Assembly (NCBI GenBank): GCA_903884425.1
Contig: CAISEP010000017.1
Coordinates: 186,001 to 250,000, forward strand
Direction of reading: 5' to 3'
Source: an uncultured Caulobacterales bacterium
GTDB lineage: Bacteria; Pseudomonadota; Alphaproteobacteria; Caulobacterales; Caulobacteraceae
Length of the DNA: 64,000 bases
The translations under genes were made by a program, and so were the position numbers. The notes under the pieces are model-generated. The model was not told where the DNA came from, did not search any database, and was given only the letters and a program-made list of their open reading frames with translations. Shown here one piece after another: positions 28,220 through 36,304 of the stretch. Positions within the stretch are counted from its first letter, which is position 1, and every line of letters starts with the position of its first letter.

Positions 28220-28693
28220 CTACCGCGCCAGGGCCGCGCGCAGGTCTTCGGCAAAGCTGGGGGCCACATAGACGGACACGGCCTCGTCCCCCGTGGGGCA
28301 CAGCATCACCGGCGCATGGTGCAGCATCGTCGCCGCCACGCAGCCCGTTGCGAAGGCCGGGTTCTCCGCGTCGAACAGGCCGTCGATCATCAGTCGCCCG
28401 CGCCAGCCCGCCCCCGTCACCTCGATCCGCCGCCAGGCACCGGACACATCCGACACGGCGGCGACATCGGACAGGGCCGCCGCCAGGGCCGCGGCATCGC
28501 CGGAGGCCAGGACCACCTTCGGCTCGGCCCAGATCACTGGACCGGCGGGGGCGTCCGTCACCTTGCCCACGGCAGGGACCGCTGCGCCGACGGCCGCCTT
28601 GAAGGCCTTGGCAAAGGCGCGGTCGGCGGAAAAGGCCTCGACCCGCACCAAGCGCGTGGGCTGGGGTTGGGACACGGTCACCGGATCAGTCAC
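28220..28693 (-). CDS. soxG: Sarcosine oxidase gamma subunit
   Basis: A 157-residue small subunit of heterotetrameric sarcosine oxidase. GTG at 28693 overlaps the end of soxA by eight bases; the frame is open further upstream but inside soxA. The weakly conserved sequence (SDVSGAWRRIEVTGAGWRGR, then FATGCVAATMLHHAPVMLC) follows the SoxG/GcvT-like fold pattern, and the position directly behind soxBDA makes the identity firm. It is last in the operon and is followed by a family B repeat. Confidence 0.9.
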   Translation of the reverse strand: MTDPVTVSQPQPTRLVRVEAFSADRAFAKAFKAAVGAAVPAVGKVTDAPAGPVIWAEPKVVLASGDAAALAAALSDVAAVSDVSGAWRRIEVTGAGWRGRLMIDGLFDAENPAFATGCVAATMLHHAPVMLCPTGDEAVSVYVAPSFAEDLRAALAR

Positions 28694-31634
28694 GATAGCG
28701 CTCTCCCGCCGGGTCATGGAAATGCGGCTCGCAGACCCGCACCCGGGCGCTGGCCGTGCGGGTGGGCGACCAGGCCAGCAGCTCGTCCCCCAGCCGGGCG
28801 CGGCCACCCTTCAGCAGGGCCAGGCCGATGAAGCCCTCCTCCAGGACCCGCAGGCCCGCCGCGGTGACGTGGCCCTGCACGGCAAAGCCCGGCCGCTCCA
28901 CCAGCATGCTGCCCTCCGGGATCGGACCGCCGAGGCTCTCGAGCCCCACGAACTGCAGCCGGTCCGGATCGGCAAAGGCCCGGCGCTGCTGGGCCAGCTG
29001 ACCCATGTAGCCGCCCCGGGGGTTCAGCATCTTCTCCAGCCGCAGGTCGTGGGCGGAGGTGCGGCCGTCGATCTCGCCGCCGGTCTCCACATGGCCCTTC
29101 TCGACCCGCAGGATCTCCAGCGCCTCAAGGCCGTAGAGGCCGCCGTCCTGCGCCTGCGCCGCGTCGGAGAGCGCGGTCCAGACCGCCGCCGCCTGATGAC
29201 TGGGGGCATAGACCTCGAAGGCCCGCTCGCCGGAATAGCTGGCGGCGATGACCAGGACCGGCACGCCTGCCACCACGCCCCGGTCGAGGGACATGTGCCG
29301 CGGCGGCACCATCCCCTCCACCACGGCGGCGATCACCGCCCGGGCCCGGGGACCGGCCACGGCGATGGCGGCATAGTGCTCCTGCACATTGGCCGCGCCG
29401 ACCCGCAGGTCGGGATAGAGCACGTTGCGCACATAGCTGATCAGGCCCGCCATGCGGTCGGCCCCGCCGGTGGAGCTGGTGAGCAGGAACCGGTCCTCCC
29501 CCAGCCGCCAGACGGTGCCGTCGTCGTTCACCAGGCCGTCCTCGCGGAGCATGAAGGTATAGCGGCCGCGACCGACGGCCAGCTTGCTCACGCTGGTGGC
29601 GCAGACCCGCTCCAGCAGGGCCGCCGCATCGGGGCCGGACACCTCGAACTTGCCCAGGGTGGAGACATCGGTGATCCCCACCGTGGTGCGCACCATACGC
29701 GCTTCCCGCAGGGCGGCGGTGGCCAGGGTCTCCCCGCTGCGCAGATAGGCCCGGGGCCGACGCCAGTAGCCCACCGCCTGCCAGGGCGGGTCGAGGGCGG
29801 CGTGGAGGTCATACAGCGGCGTGCGGCGGAGCGGCGTCACGTGGAAGCCCGCATCCTCCCCCGCCCAGAGGCCCAGCGTGGTGGGCGTGAAGGGCGGGCG
29901 GAAGGTGGTCAGTCCCACCTGCGGGGCGGGCCGGCCCTCGTTCTGTGCCAGCCGGGCGAGGCCCATCAGGTTGGAGGTCTTGCCCTGGTCGGTGGCCATG
30001 CCGAGCGTGGTGTAGCGCTTCATGTGCTCGACGGAGCGGTAGCCCTCCCGCCAGGCCAGGTCGAGGTCACCCAGGGTCACGTCGTTCTGCGGATCGACGA
30101 ACACCTTCTTCGGATTGACCCCAGGCGCCGGGACAAAGGCGCTGGCCTGGTCGGCGAAGGGCCAGATCTCCGACCGGGGGGGTGCATCGGCCACGGGACG
30201 GTGGCCCGTGGCTTCGGCGGCCACCAGCCCCGCCCGCCAGGCGTCCGCCAGGGCTTCCGCCAGACGGAAGCGGCCGGCGCAGGCCCCCACGCTGACCTGT
30301 CCCTGCCGCGGGTCCTTCGGCGTGAAGATGCCCTGCCCCTCGTCCCAGTCGAGGCTGCCGCCCGCCTGCATGTGCAGGTGGACGCTGGGGGTCAGGCCGC
30401 CGGACACGGCGACGACGTCGGCCATGTAGGTCACGTTCCCCCCGGCGGCGCGGGTCTCGAGCCCGGTCACGCCCCGAGCAGGCCCCACGGCCCGAACGGG
30501 GGCGACCCCCGTCTCCACCGGACAGCGGTCGCGGGCGCGGCGCAGCAGGGCCGGGTCGATGCCGTCGGCGGGACGGCCGTCCAGCAGGGCCTCCACCCGC
30601 ACGCCGGCGTCGCAAAGGCGGATGGCGGTGCGGTAGGCGTCGTCGCTGCTGGTGGCGAGCACAATCCGCTGCCCCGCCGCCACGCCGAACCGCTCCAGAT
30701 AGGTCCGCACCGCGCCGGACAGCATGACGCCCGGCCGGTCATTGTCCTCGAAGGGCAAGGGCCGCTCGATGGCGCCCTGGGCCAGGATCACCCGGCCTGC
30801 CCGCATCCGCCACATGCGCTGGGCGATGCCGTCCGGGCCCGGCAGGGCACCCGGCTCGGTCACCCGCTCCGCCAGGTGGACCATGTCATGGTCGTAATAG
30901 CCGATGGCCGTGGTGCGGGTCAGGATGCGCACGGCCAGGCCGCGCAGCTCCGCCTCCACCCCGGCGATCCAGTCCTTCGAAGGCTGGCCGTCGATCTGCG
31001 CCGGGTCGCCCAGCAGGGACCCGCCGAGCTGGCTGTCCAGATCCACCAGGGCCACCCGGGCCCCCGACCGGGCGGCGGCGAGGGCGGCGGACAGCCCCGC
31101 CGGTCCCGCCCCCACCACCAGCACGTCGCAGAAGGCGGCGCGGCGCTCATAGCGGTCCGGATCGGGCAGATGCGGCGGACGGCCAAGTCCGGCGGCGGCA
31201 CGGATCACATGCTCGTACAGCTTCCACAGGGACGGCGGCCCCAGGAAGGTCTTGTAGTAGAAGCCCGCCGGAATGAACGGCGCGATCAGCTGGTTCACCG
31301 CCCCCAGGTCTAGGGCCAGGGAGGGCCAGCGGTTCTGGCTCTCCGCCACCAGGCCGTCATAGAGGAACAGGTCCGTGGCGCGGGTGTTGGGCTCGAACCG
31401 CCCGCCCTCGCCGGCACCCACCAGGGCGCTGGGCTCCTCCACCCCGGCGGCCAGCAGGCCCCGGGTACGGTGGTACTTGAAGCTGCGGCCGAACACGCGG
31501 ACGCCGCCGGCCAGCAGGGCGGAGGCCAGGGTGTCGCCGGGATGGCCGGTGTAGTCGCGGCCGTCGAAGCGGAAGCGCAGGGTCTGGCTGCGGTCGATCA
31601 GCCCGCCGGTGGAAAGCCTTTGCCCGCCGCTCAT
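28686..31634 (-). CDS. soxA: Sarcosine oxidase alpha subunit
   Basis: A 982-residue large subunit. Its N-terminal part resembles a ferredoxin-like fold (FRFDGRDYTGHPGDTLASAL). A dinucleotide domain follows near residues 168-200 (DVLVVGAGPAGLSAALAAA, then VALVDLDSQLGGSLL). The C-terminal 370 residues form a GcvT-like tetrahydrofolate-binding domain (VGITDVSTLGKFEVSGPDA, then ERAFEVYAPSHQA). The enzyme oxidises sarcosine to glycine and transfers the methyl carbon to tetrahydrofolate or releases formaldehyde. ATGA overlap with soxD upstream and overlap with soxG downstream show tight coupling. Length is normal for the family. Confidence 0.96.
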   Translation of the reverse strand: MSGGQRLSTGGLIDRSQTLRFRFDGRDYTGHPGDTLASALLAGGVRVFGRSFKYHRTRGLLAAGVEEPSALVGAGEGGRFEPNTRATDLFLYDGLVAESQNRWPSLALDLGAVNQLIAPFIPAGFYYKTFLGPPSLWKLYEHVIRAAAGLGRPPHLPDPDRYERRAAFCDVLVVGAGPAGLSAALAAARSGARVALVDLDSQLGGSLLGDPAQIDGQPSKDWIAGVEAELRGLAVRILTRTTAIGYYDHDMVHLAERVTEPGALPGPDGIAQRMWRMRAGRVILAQGAIERPLPFEDNDRPGVMLSGAVRTYLERFGVAAGQRIVLATSSDDAYRTAIRLCDAGVRVEALLDGRPADGIDPALLRRARDRCPVETGVAPVRAVGPARGVTGLETRAAGGNVTYMADVVAVSGGLTPSVHLHMQAGGSLDWDEGQGIFTPKDPRQGQVSVGACAGRFRLAEALADAWRAGLVAAEATGHRPVADAPPRSEIWPFADQASAFVPAPGVNPKKVFVDPQNDVTLGDLDLAWREGYRSVEHMKRYTTLGMATDQGKTSNLMGLARLAQNEGRPAPQVGLTTFRPPFTPTTLGLWAGEDAGFHVTPLRRTPLYDLHAALDPPWQAVGYWRRPRAYLRSGETLATAALREARMVRTTVGITDVSTLGKFEVSGPDAAALLERVCATSVSKLAVGRGRYTFMLREDGLVNDDGTVWRLGEDRFLLTSSTGGADRMAGLISYVRNVLYPDLRVGAANVQEHYAAIAVAGPRARAVIAAVVEGMVPPRHMSLDRGVVAGVPVLVIAASYSGERAFEVYAPSHQAAAVWTALSDAAQAQDGGLYGLEALEILRVEKGHVETGGEIDGRTSAHDLRLEKMLNPRGGYMGQLAQQRRAFADPDRLQFVGLESLGGPIPEGSMLVERPGFAVQGHVTAAGLRVLEEGFIGLALLKGGRARLGDELLAWSPTRTASARVRVCEPHFHDPAGERYRD

Positions 31635-31888
31635 GCGCCCACCCCCACCGGCCGGACATCAGTGATGGCGTGGGTGGCGGTGTCACGGGTCAGGGTGATC
31701 CAGGACCGGCAGCCATAGGTGTGGCGCCACAGCTCCCGCGAGGGGCCCCGGGGGTTCTCGCGGCTGAACAGGTTGCGCACCAGGGCGTCCGGCGTCTCGT
31801 CGGGGCGGGTGATCGCCTCCACCGGCCGGTCGAAGGTGAACTCCGCATGGGCCCGCGGGCCGCAGTGGGGACAGGGAATGAGCATCAT
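31631..31888 (-). CDS. soxD: Sarcosine oxidase delta subunit
   Basis: An 85-residue zinc-binding subunit. Cys6 and Cys9 in CPHCGPR and the later His/Cys in HTYGCRSW are the expected zinc ligands, and NPRGPSRELWRHTYGC is the SoxD signature. It lies between soxB (23-base gap) and soxA (ATGA overlap). The first of two adjacent Met codons at 31888 is used. Confidence 0.95.
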   Translation of the reverse strand: MMLIPCPHCGPRAHAEFTFDRPVEAITRPDETPDALVRNLFSRENPRGPSRELWRHTYGCRSWITLTRDTATHAITDVRPVGVGA

Positions 31889-31911
31889 GGTCCGGCCCGC
31901 CTATCGGTACA

Positions 31912-33165
31912 CTATCGGTTCTGCGGCATCGGGCCGACGCCGGGTTCGTCCATCGTCCGGCCCGTCTCGAACCGGTCCAGGCGGAAGGGCGCCGCCACGG
32001 GATGGTTCTCGCCGCGCGCCAGCAGGTGGGAGAACAGCCAGCCGGAGCCGGGGGTGGCCTTGAACCCGCCATAGCACCAGCCGCCGTTGAAATAGAGCCC
32101 CTCCACCGGGGTCGCGTCGATGAAGGGAGAGCCGTCGAAGCTCATGTCCGTGGTCCCCGCCCAGGACCGCAGCATCCGCAGGCGGGACAGGGCCGGCACC
32201 AGGGCCAGGGCCTCCGCCGCGGCCTTCTCGATGATGTGCGGCGCGCCCCGCTGGCTGTAGGTGGGATAGGCATCCGGGTCACCGCCCAGCACGATCTCGC
32301 CCTTGTCCGACTGGCTGATGTAGCAGTGCAGGGACTGGGTCATGATGACCGTGTCGATCATCGGCTTCACCGGCTCGGACACGAAGGCCTGCAGGAGGTG
32401 GGACTCGATGGGCAGGCGCAGTCCCGCCATGGCCGCCACCCGGCCGGAATTCCCCGCCACCGCGATCCCCACCCGGTCCGCGCCGATGGGCCCGCGGGTG
32501 GTCTGGACGCCGGTGATGCGCCCGCCGGTGATGTCCATCCCCGTCACTTCGCAGTTCTGGATGATGTCGACCCCCAGCCGGTCCGCGGCCCGGGCATAGC
32601 CCCAGGCCACCGCGTCGTGCCGGGCGGTGCCGCCGCGGCGCTGGATCAGGCCGCCCTGCACCGGATAGCGGGCCGTCCGCGACACATCCAGCAGCGGGAT
32701 CAGCTTCGCCACCTGGTCCCGGGTCATCAGCTCCGCGTCGATGCCGTCGGCGCGCATGGCGTCGCCCTTCTGGGCCAGCTGCAGCATGTCGCTGTCGGAG
32801 TGTCCCAGGAACAGGGCGCCGCGCTGGCTGAACATGACATTGTAGTTGATCTCGTCGCTCATCCCCTCCCAGCGCTTGAGGGACAGCTCCATCAGGGCAT
32901 GCAGCTCCGGCAGGCGGTAGTTGGAGCGGACGATGGTGGTGTTGCGGCCGGTATTGCCGCCGCCGATCCAGCCGCGCTCCAGCACCGCCACCTTCTTCAC
33001 CCCGTGCACGGCGGCGAGGTAGAAGGCGGTGGTCAGCCCGTGCCCGCCGCCGCCGATGATGATCACGTCATAGTGGGGCTTCGGCTCCGGGTCCCGCCAG
33101 GCGCGGGGCCAGTCCTTGTGTCCGCCAAGACCGGCGCGCAACAGGCTGAGGGCTGAGTACTTCAT
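31912..33165 (-). CDS. soxB: Sarcosine oxidase beta subunit
   Basis: A 417-residue catalytic flavoprotein subunit. FAD is bound by DVIIIGGGGHGLTTAFYLA (residues about 33-51). His183 in TARHDAVAWGYARAAD stands at the place where this family attaches FMN covalently. PVEGLYFNGGWCYGGFKATP near residue 360 is a SoxB hallmark. It is the first gene of the soxBDAG operon. A FNR-like site lies about 104 bases upstream. Confidence 0.96.
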   Translation of the reverse strand: MKYSALSLLRAGLGGHKDWPRAWRDPEPKPHYDVIIIGGGGHGLTTAFYLAAVHGVKKVAVLERGWIGGGNTGRNTTIVRSNYRLPELHALMELSLKRWEGMSDEINYNVMFSQRGALFLGHSDSDMLQLAQKGDAMRADGIDAELMTRDQVAKLIPLLDVSRTARYPVQGGLIQRRGGTARHDAVAWGYARAADRLGVDIIQNCEVTGMDITGGRITGVQTTRGPIGADRVGIAVAGNSGRVAAMAGLRLPIESHLLQAFVSEPVKPMIDTVIMTQSLHCYISQSDKGEIVLGGDPDAYPTYSQRGAPHIIEKAAAEALALVPALSRLRMLRSWAGTTDMSFDGSPFIDATPVEGLYFNGGWCYGGFKATPGSGWLFSHLLARGENHPVAAPFRLDRFETGRTMDEPGVGPMPQNR

Positions 33166-33268
33166 CCGGGCGGGCGAATCCGAGGGTCACGGGCGGCGCG
33201 AACCCCACTGGTAACCCGCGGGCTTTTGTCACGCAAAGCCGCAAATTCACATCCGGCCGTGCCGAAAT

Positions 33269-33282
33269 GTGATCGACATCAA
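33269..33282. promoter_or_regulatory. FNR/FixK-like box upstream of soxB
   Basis: GTGAT-CGAC-ATCAA agrees at nine of ten defined positions with the FNR/FixK consensus TTGAT-N4-ATCAA. It is located 104 bases upstream of the soxB start and touches the end of fdhD, so soxBDAG is the likely target. Chance occurrence is possible. Confidence 0.4.
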
Positions 33283-34133
33283 ATTCCCACCCGATGGGGA
33301 TGGGTGAAGACCTCGAACCCGTCCCGCCGGGCGACGGCCACCAGGGTGATCCCCGCCGCCTCCGCGGTCCGCACGGCCAGCGCCGTGGGGGCGGACATGG
33401 CCACCAGCAGGGGCGCGCCCAGGCTGGCCGTCTTCTGCACCATCTCCACCGACACCCGGCTGGTGAGCAGCACCGCGCCGGACAGGTCCACCTCCCCTGC
33501 GCGGGCCATGCCGCCGACCAGCTTGTCCAGGGCATTGTGCCGCCCGACATCCTCCCGCAGGGCCACCAGGCCGTCCGCCGGTCGCCAGAAGCCCGCCGCA
33601 TGCACGGCCCGCGTCTGCGCCCCCAGACGCTGGGCGGCATCCAGCTCCGCCATGGCCTGCAGCAGGGCCGCGCCCTGCACCGGCGCGAGGTCGGACAGGG
33701 GGCGCGTCTGCCGCAGGCGGCCCGCCTCGGCCAGGCTTTCCACGCCGCAGAGACCGCAGCCCGTCGGCCCGGTCCTGGCCCGACGGCGGGCGGAGACCTC
33801 GCGGCCGCGGTCCGGGACCAGCCACATCCGCGCCTCGATCCCGTCGGCCACGGGCAGGATCTCGAGGCCCCGGAGGTCCGCCGGGTCGTGGATGATCCCT
33901 TCGGTCAGGCTGAAGCCGATGGCGAAGTCCTCGAGGTCGGCGGGCGTGGCCATCATCACCGCCTCGGTGGAGCCGTCATAGACCAGCGCCACGGCGGTTT
34001 CCTCGGGGATGGACCGGTCCGCCATGCGGGCGACACCCTCCCGCCAGCCCCGGGGACGGACCCGGACCGTCGTCGGCGGCAGATCGTCGCAGCCCGGGCC
34101 GTCCGTCGGCGAATTCCTCGATTCTTCAACCAT
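33279..34133 (-). CDS. fdhD: Formate dehydrogenase accessory sulfurtransferase FdhD (FdsC-type)
   Basis: A 284-residue protein that passes sulfur to the molybdenum cofactor of formate dehydrogenase. The essential CxxC pair is Cys126 and Cys129 in TGCGLCGVESL; ALREDVGRHNALDKLVGG and SRVSVEMVQKTASLGAPLL are family blocks. ATG at 34133 (MVEESRNSP) is preferred over upstream codons on length. In the usual fdsGBACD order this gene lies between fdsA and fdsD; here it is moved to the opposite strand and divergent from fdsG. Confidence 0.94.
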   Translation of the reverse strand: MVEESRNSPTDGPGCDDLPPTTVRVRPRGWREGVARMADRSIPEETAVALVYDGSTEAVMMATPADLEDFAIGFSLTEGIIHDPADLRGLEILPVADGIEARMWLVPDRGREVSARRRARTGPTGCGLCGVESLAEAGRLRQTRPLSDLAPVQGAALLQAMAELDAAQRLGAQTRAVHAAGFWRPADGLVALREDVGRHNALDKLVGGMARAGEVDLSGAVLLTSRVSVEMVQKTASLGAPLLVAMSAPTALAVRTAEAAGITLVAVARRDGFEVFTHPHRVGI

Positions 34134-34290
34134 TTGGGCCTTCAACCATTTGTGCAGATGCCGCAGCAAAATTCTATGACCGCTCCCCTCGACCGGCGGT
34201 GGTACGGAGATATAGTCATAGCATACCCGGACGCGGTACAGGCCCGCCGCCGGGCACACCATCGCCGACCCGCAAGAGCAAGGCCATACC
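34134..34290. promoter_or_regulatory. Divergent promoter region fdhD/fdsG, with direct repeat at the fdhD start
   Basis: The interval is less GC-rich than its surroundings (AAAATTCTATGACC; GGAGATATAGTCATAGC). The 12-mer TTCAACCATTTG occurs at 34125-34136, covering the fdhD start codon, and again at 34141-34152. On the minus strand the upstream copy opens a seven-codon frame (from 34149) whose stop overlaps the fdhD start. Confidence 0.45.
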
Positions 34291-34767
34291 TTGACCCACC
34301 CGCCCGACCGTGCGGCAGACGACGCCCTCGACACCCTCATCGCCCGGCACCAGAACCGTCCCGGCGCGCTTCTGCCGCTGCTGCACGACGTCCAGCACGC
34401 CCTGGGCTGCGTGCCCGCCGACGCCGTGCCGCGGATTGCCGCGGCCCTGAACCTGTCCCGGGCTGAGGTGCACGGGGTGGTGACTTTCTATGCCGACTTC
34501 CGCACCACGCCCCCGGCGCGCCGGGTGGTGAAGCTGTGCCTGGCGGAGGCCTGCCAGGCGCGGGGCTGCCACGCCACCGCCGCCCGGCTGAGCGCGGCCA
34601 CCGGCCTGGCCGTGGGGGAGACCTCCGCCGACAACGCCCTGTCGCTGGAGCCGATCTATTGCCTGGGCCTGTGCGCCAGCGGCCCGGCGGCCCTGGTGGA
34701 CGACGCCCCCGTCGCCCGGCTGGAGGGCCCGCGCCTCGACGCCCTGATCGCGGAGCTTTCGCGATGA
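34291..34767 (+). CDS. fdsG: NAD-dependent formate dehydrogenase gamma subunit
   Basis: A 158-residue NuoE-like subunit carrying one [2Fe-2S] cluster. The ligand pattern is Cys in KLCLAEACQARGC and the second pair in YCLGLCASGP. The helical N-terminus (LLPLLHDVQHALGCVP and VHGVVTFYADFR) is typical of NuoE/FdsG. The start is TTG at 34291. Its end overlaps fdsB (ATGA). It passes electrons between the FdsA clusters and the FdsB flavin. Confidence 0.94.
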   Translation: MTHPPDRAADDALDTLIARHQNRPGALLPLLHDVQHALGCVPADAVPRIAAALNLSRAEVHGVVTFYADFRTTPPARRVVKLCLAEACQARGCHATAARLSAATGLAVGETSADNALSLEPIYCLGLCASGPAALVDDAPVARLEGPRLDALIAELSR

Positions 34768-36299
34768 GCCTGCGTGTCTTTGTGCCCGGAGACATGGCCG
34801 CCGTGGCCGTGGGGGCCGACCGGGTGGCGACGGCCCTCGCCACCGCCGCCCGCGCCGCGGGGATCGACCTGGAGGTCGTGCGCAACGGCTCCCGCGGCCT
34901 GTTCACGCTTGAGACCCTGGTGGAGGTGGACACGCCGCAGGGCCGCATCGGCTATGGCCCGGTGGACGCCGCCGACGTGCCGGGGCTGGTGGCGGCCGGC
35001 CTGTTCGAGGGCGGGCCGCACCCCCTGCGGCTGGGCGATGTGGCCGCCCTGCCCTTCTTCGCCCGCCAGACCCGGCTGACCTTTGCCCGGGCCGGGCTGA
35101 CCGATCCCCTGAGCCTGCCCGACTATCGCACCCACGGGGGCCTGAAGGGGCTCGAAGCAGCGCTCGCCCTGACCCCGGCGGAGGTCGTGGCGCGGGTGAA
35201 GGCGTCCGGCCTGCGCGGGCGCGGCGGGGCGGGCTTCCCGACGGGCATCAAGTGGGAGACGGTGCTCGCCGCCGCCGGACCGCACAAGTACATCGTCTGC
35301 AACGCCGACGAGGGGGACTCAGGCACGTTCGCCGACCGCCTGTTGATGGAGGCCGACCCCTTCCTGCTGGTGGAGGGGATGGCCATCGCCGCCCATGCGG
35401 TCGGCGCGGACCAGGGCTATGTCTACATCCGCTCCGAATATCCCTTCGCCATTGCCCAGATGCAGGCGGCCATCGATCTCGCCCGGGCCGACGGCTGGCT
35501 GGGTCGCGGCTTCGATATGGAAGTGCGGGTGGGCGCCGGGGCCTATGTCTGCGGCGAGGAGACGGCGCTGCTGGAAAGCCTGGAGGGTCGTCGCGGCCAG
35601 GTGCGGGCCAAGCCGCCGCTTCCGGCGCACAGGGGCCTGTTCGGTCGGCCGACGGTGATCAACAACGTCCTCTCCCTCGCGGCGGTTCCCTTCATCCTGG
35701 CGGAGGGGGCGGACGCCTATCAGGATTACGGCTTCGGCCGGTCCCGCGGCACCATGCCCATCCAGCTGGCAGGCGATGTGGTGAACGGCGGAGTGTTCGA
35801 GGCCCCCTTCGGCCTGACCCTGGGGGAGCTGGTGGACGACATTGCCGGGGGCTGCGCCAGCGGTCGGCCGGTGCGGGCGGTGCAGGTGGGCGGGCCCCTG
35901 GGGGCCTATTTCCCCCGCCGCCTGTTCGACACCCCCTTCGACTACGAGGCCTTCACCGCCCGGGGCGGCCTGATCGGCCATGGCGGCGTGGTGGTGTTCA
36001 ACGACACGGTGGACCTGGCGCAGCAGGCGCGCTTCGCCATGGAGTTCTGCGCGGCGGAGAGCTGCGGCAAGTGCACCCCCTGCCGCATCGGCTCGACCCG
36101 CGGGGTGGAGGTGATCGACCGCATCGTCGCAGGCGAGGCCCGGGCGGCCAACATCGCCGTGCTGGAAGACCTGTGCGACACCATGAAGCTGGGCTCGCTG
36201 TGCGCACTGGGGGGCTTCACCCCCTATCCGGTGATGAGCGCGCTGGACCATTTCCTTGAAGATTTCGGCGGCGCGGATGTCCGCCGGGCCGCGGAGTAA
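34764..36299 (+). CDS. fdsB: NAD-dependent formate dehydrogenase beta subunit (NADH/FMN site)
   Basis: A 511-residue NuoF-like subunit. FMN is bound by GLRGRGGAGFPTGIKWE, NADH by GAGAYVCGEETALLESLEG, and a [4Fe-4S] cluster by AESCGKCTPCRIGSTRG plus a later Cys. The first 110 residues form a thioredoxin-like domain without cysteines, as expected for FdsB. ATG at 34764 overlaps the fdsG stop. It reduces NAD with electrons from formate. Confidence 0.95.
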   Translation: MSLRVFVPGDMAAVAVGADRVATALATAARAAGIDLEVVRNGSRGLFTLETLVEVDTPQGRIGYGPVDAADVPGLVAAGLFEGGPHPLRLGDVAALPFFARQTRLTFARAGLTDPLSLPDYRTHGGLKGLEAALALTPAEVVARVKASGLRGRGGAGFPTGIKWETVLAAAGPHKYIVCNADEGDSGTFADRLLMEADPFLLVEGMAIAAHAVGADQGYVYIRSEYPFAIAQMQAAIDLARADGWLGRGFDMEVRVGAGAYVCGEETALLESLEGRRGQVRAKPPLPAHRGLFGRPTVINNVLSLAAVPFILAEGADAYQDYGFGRSRGTMPIQLAGDVVNGGVFEAPFGLTLGELVDDIAGGCASGRPVRAVQVGGPLGAYFPRRLFDTPFDYEAFTARGGLIGHGGVVVFNDTVDLAQQARFAMEFCAAESCGKCTPCRIGSTRGVEVIDRIVAGEARAANIAVLEDLCDTMKLGSLCALGGFTPYPVMSALDHFLEDFGGADVRRAAE

Positions 36300-36304
36300 C
36301 CGCC

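Noticed and set aside
28293-31313. A 1006-codon open frame antisense to soxA
   Set aside because: Composition is typical of a third-position shadow and it contradicts the firm soxA/soxG assignments.
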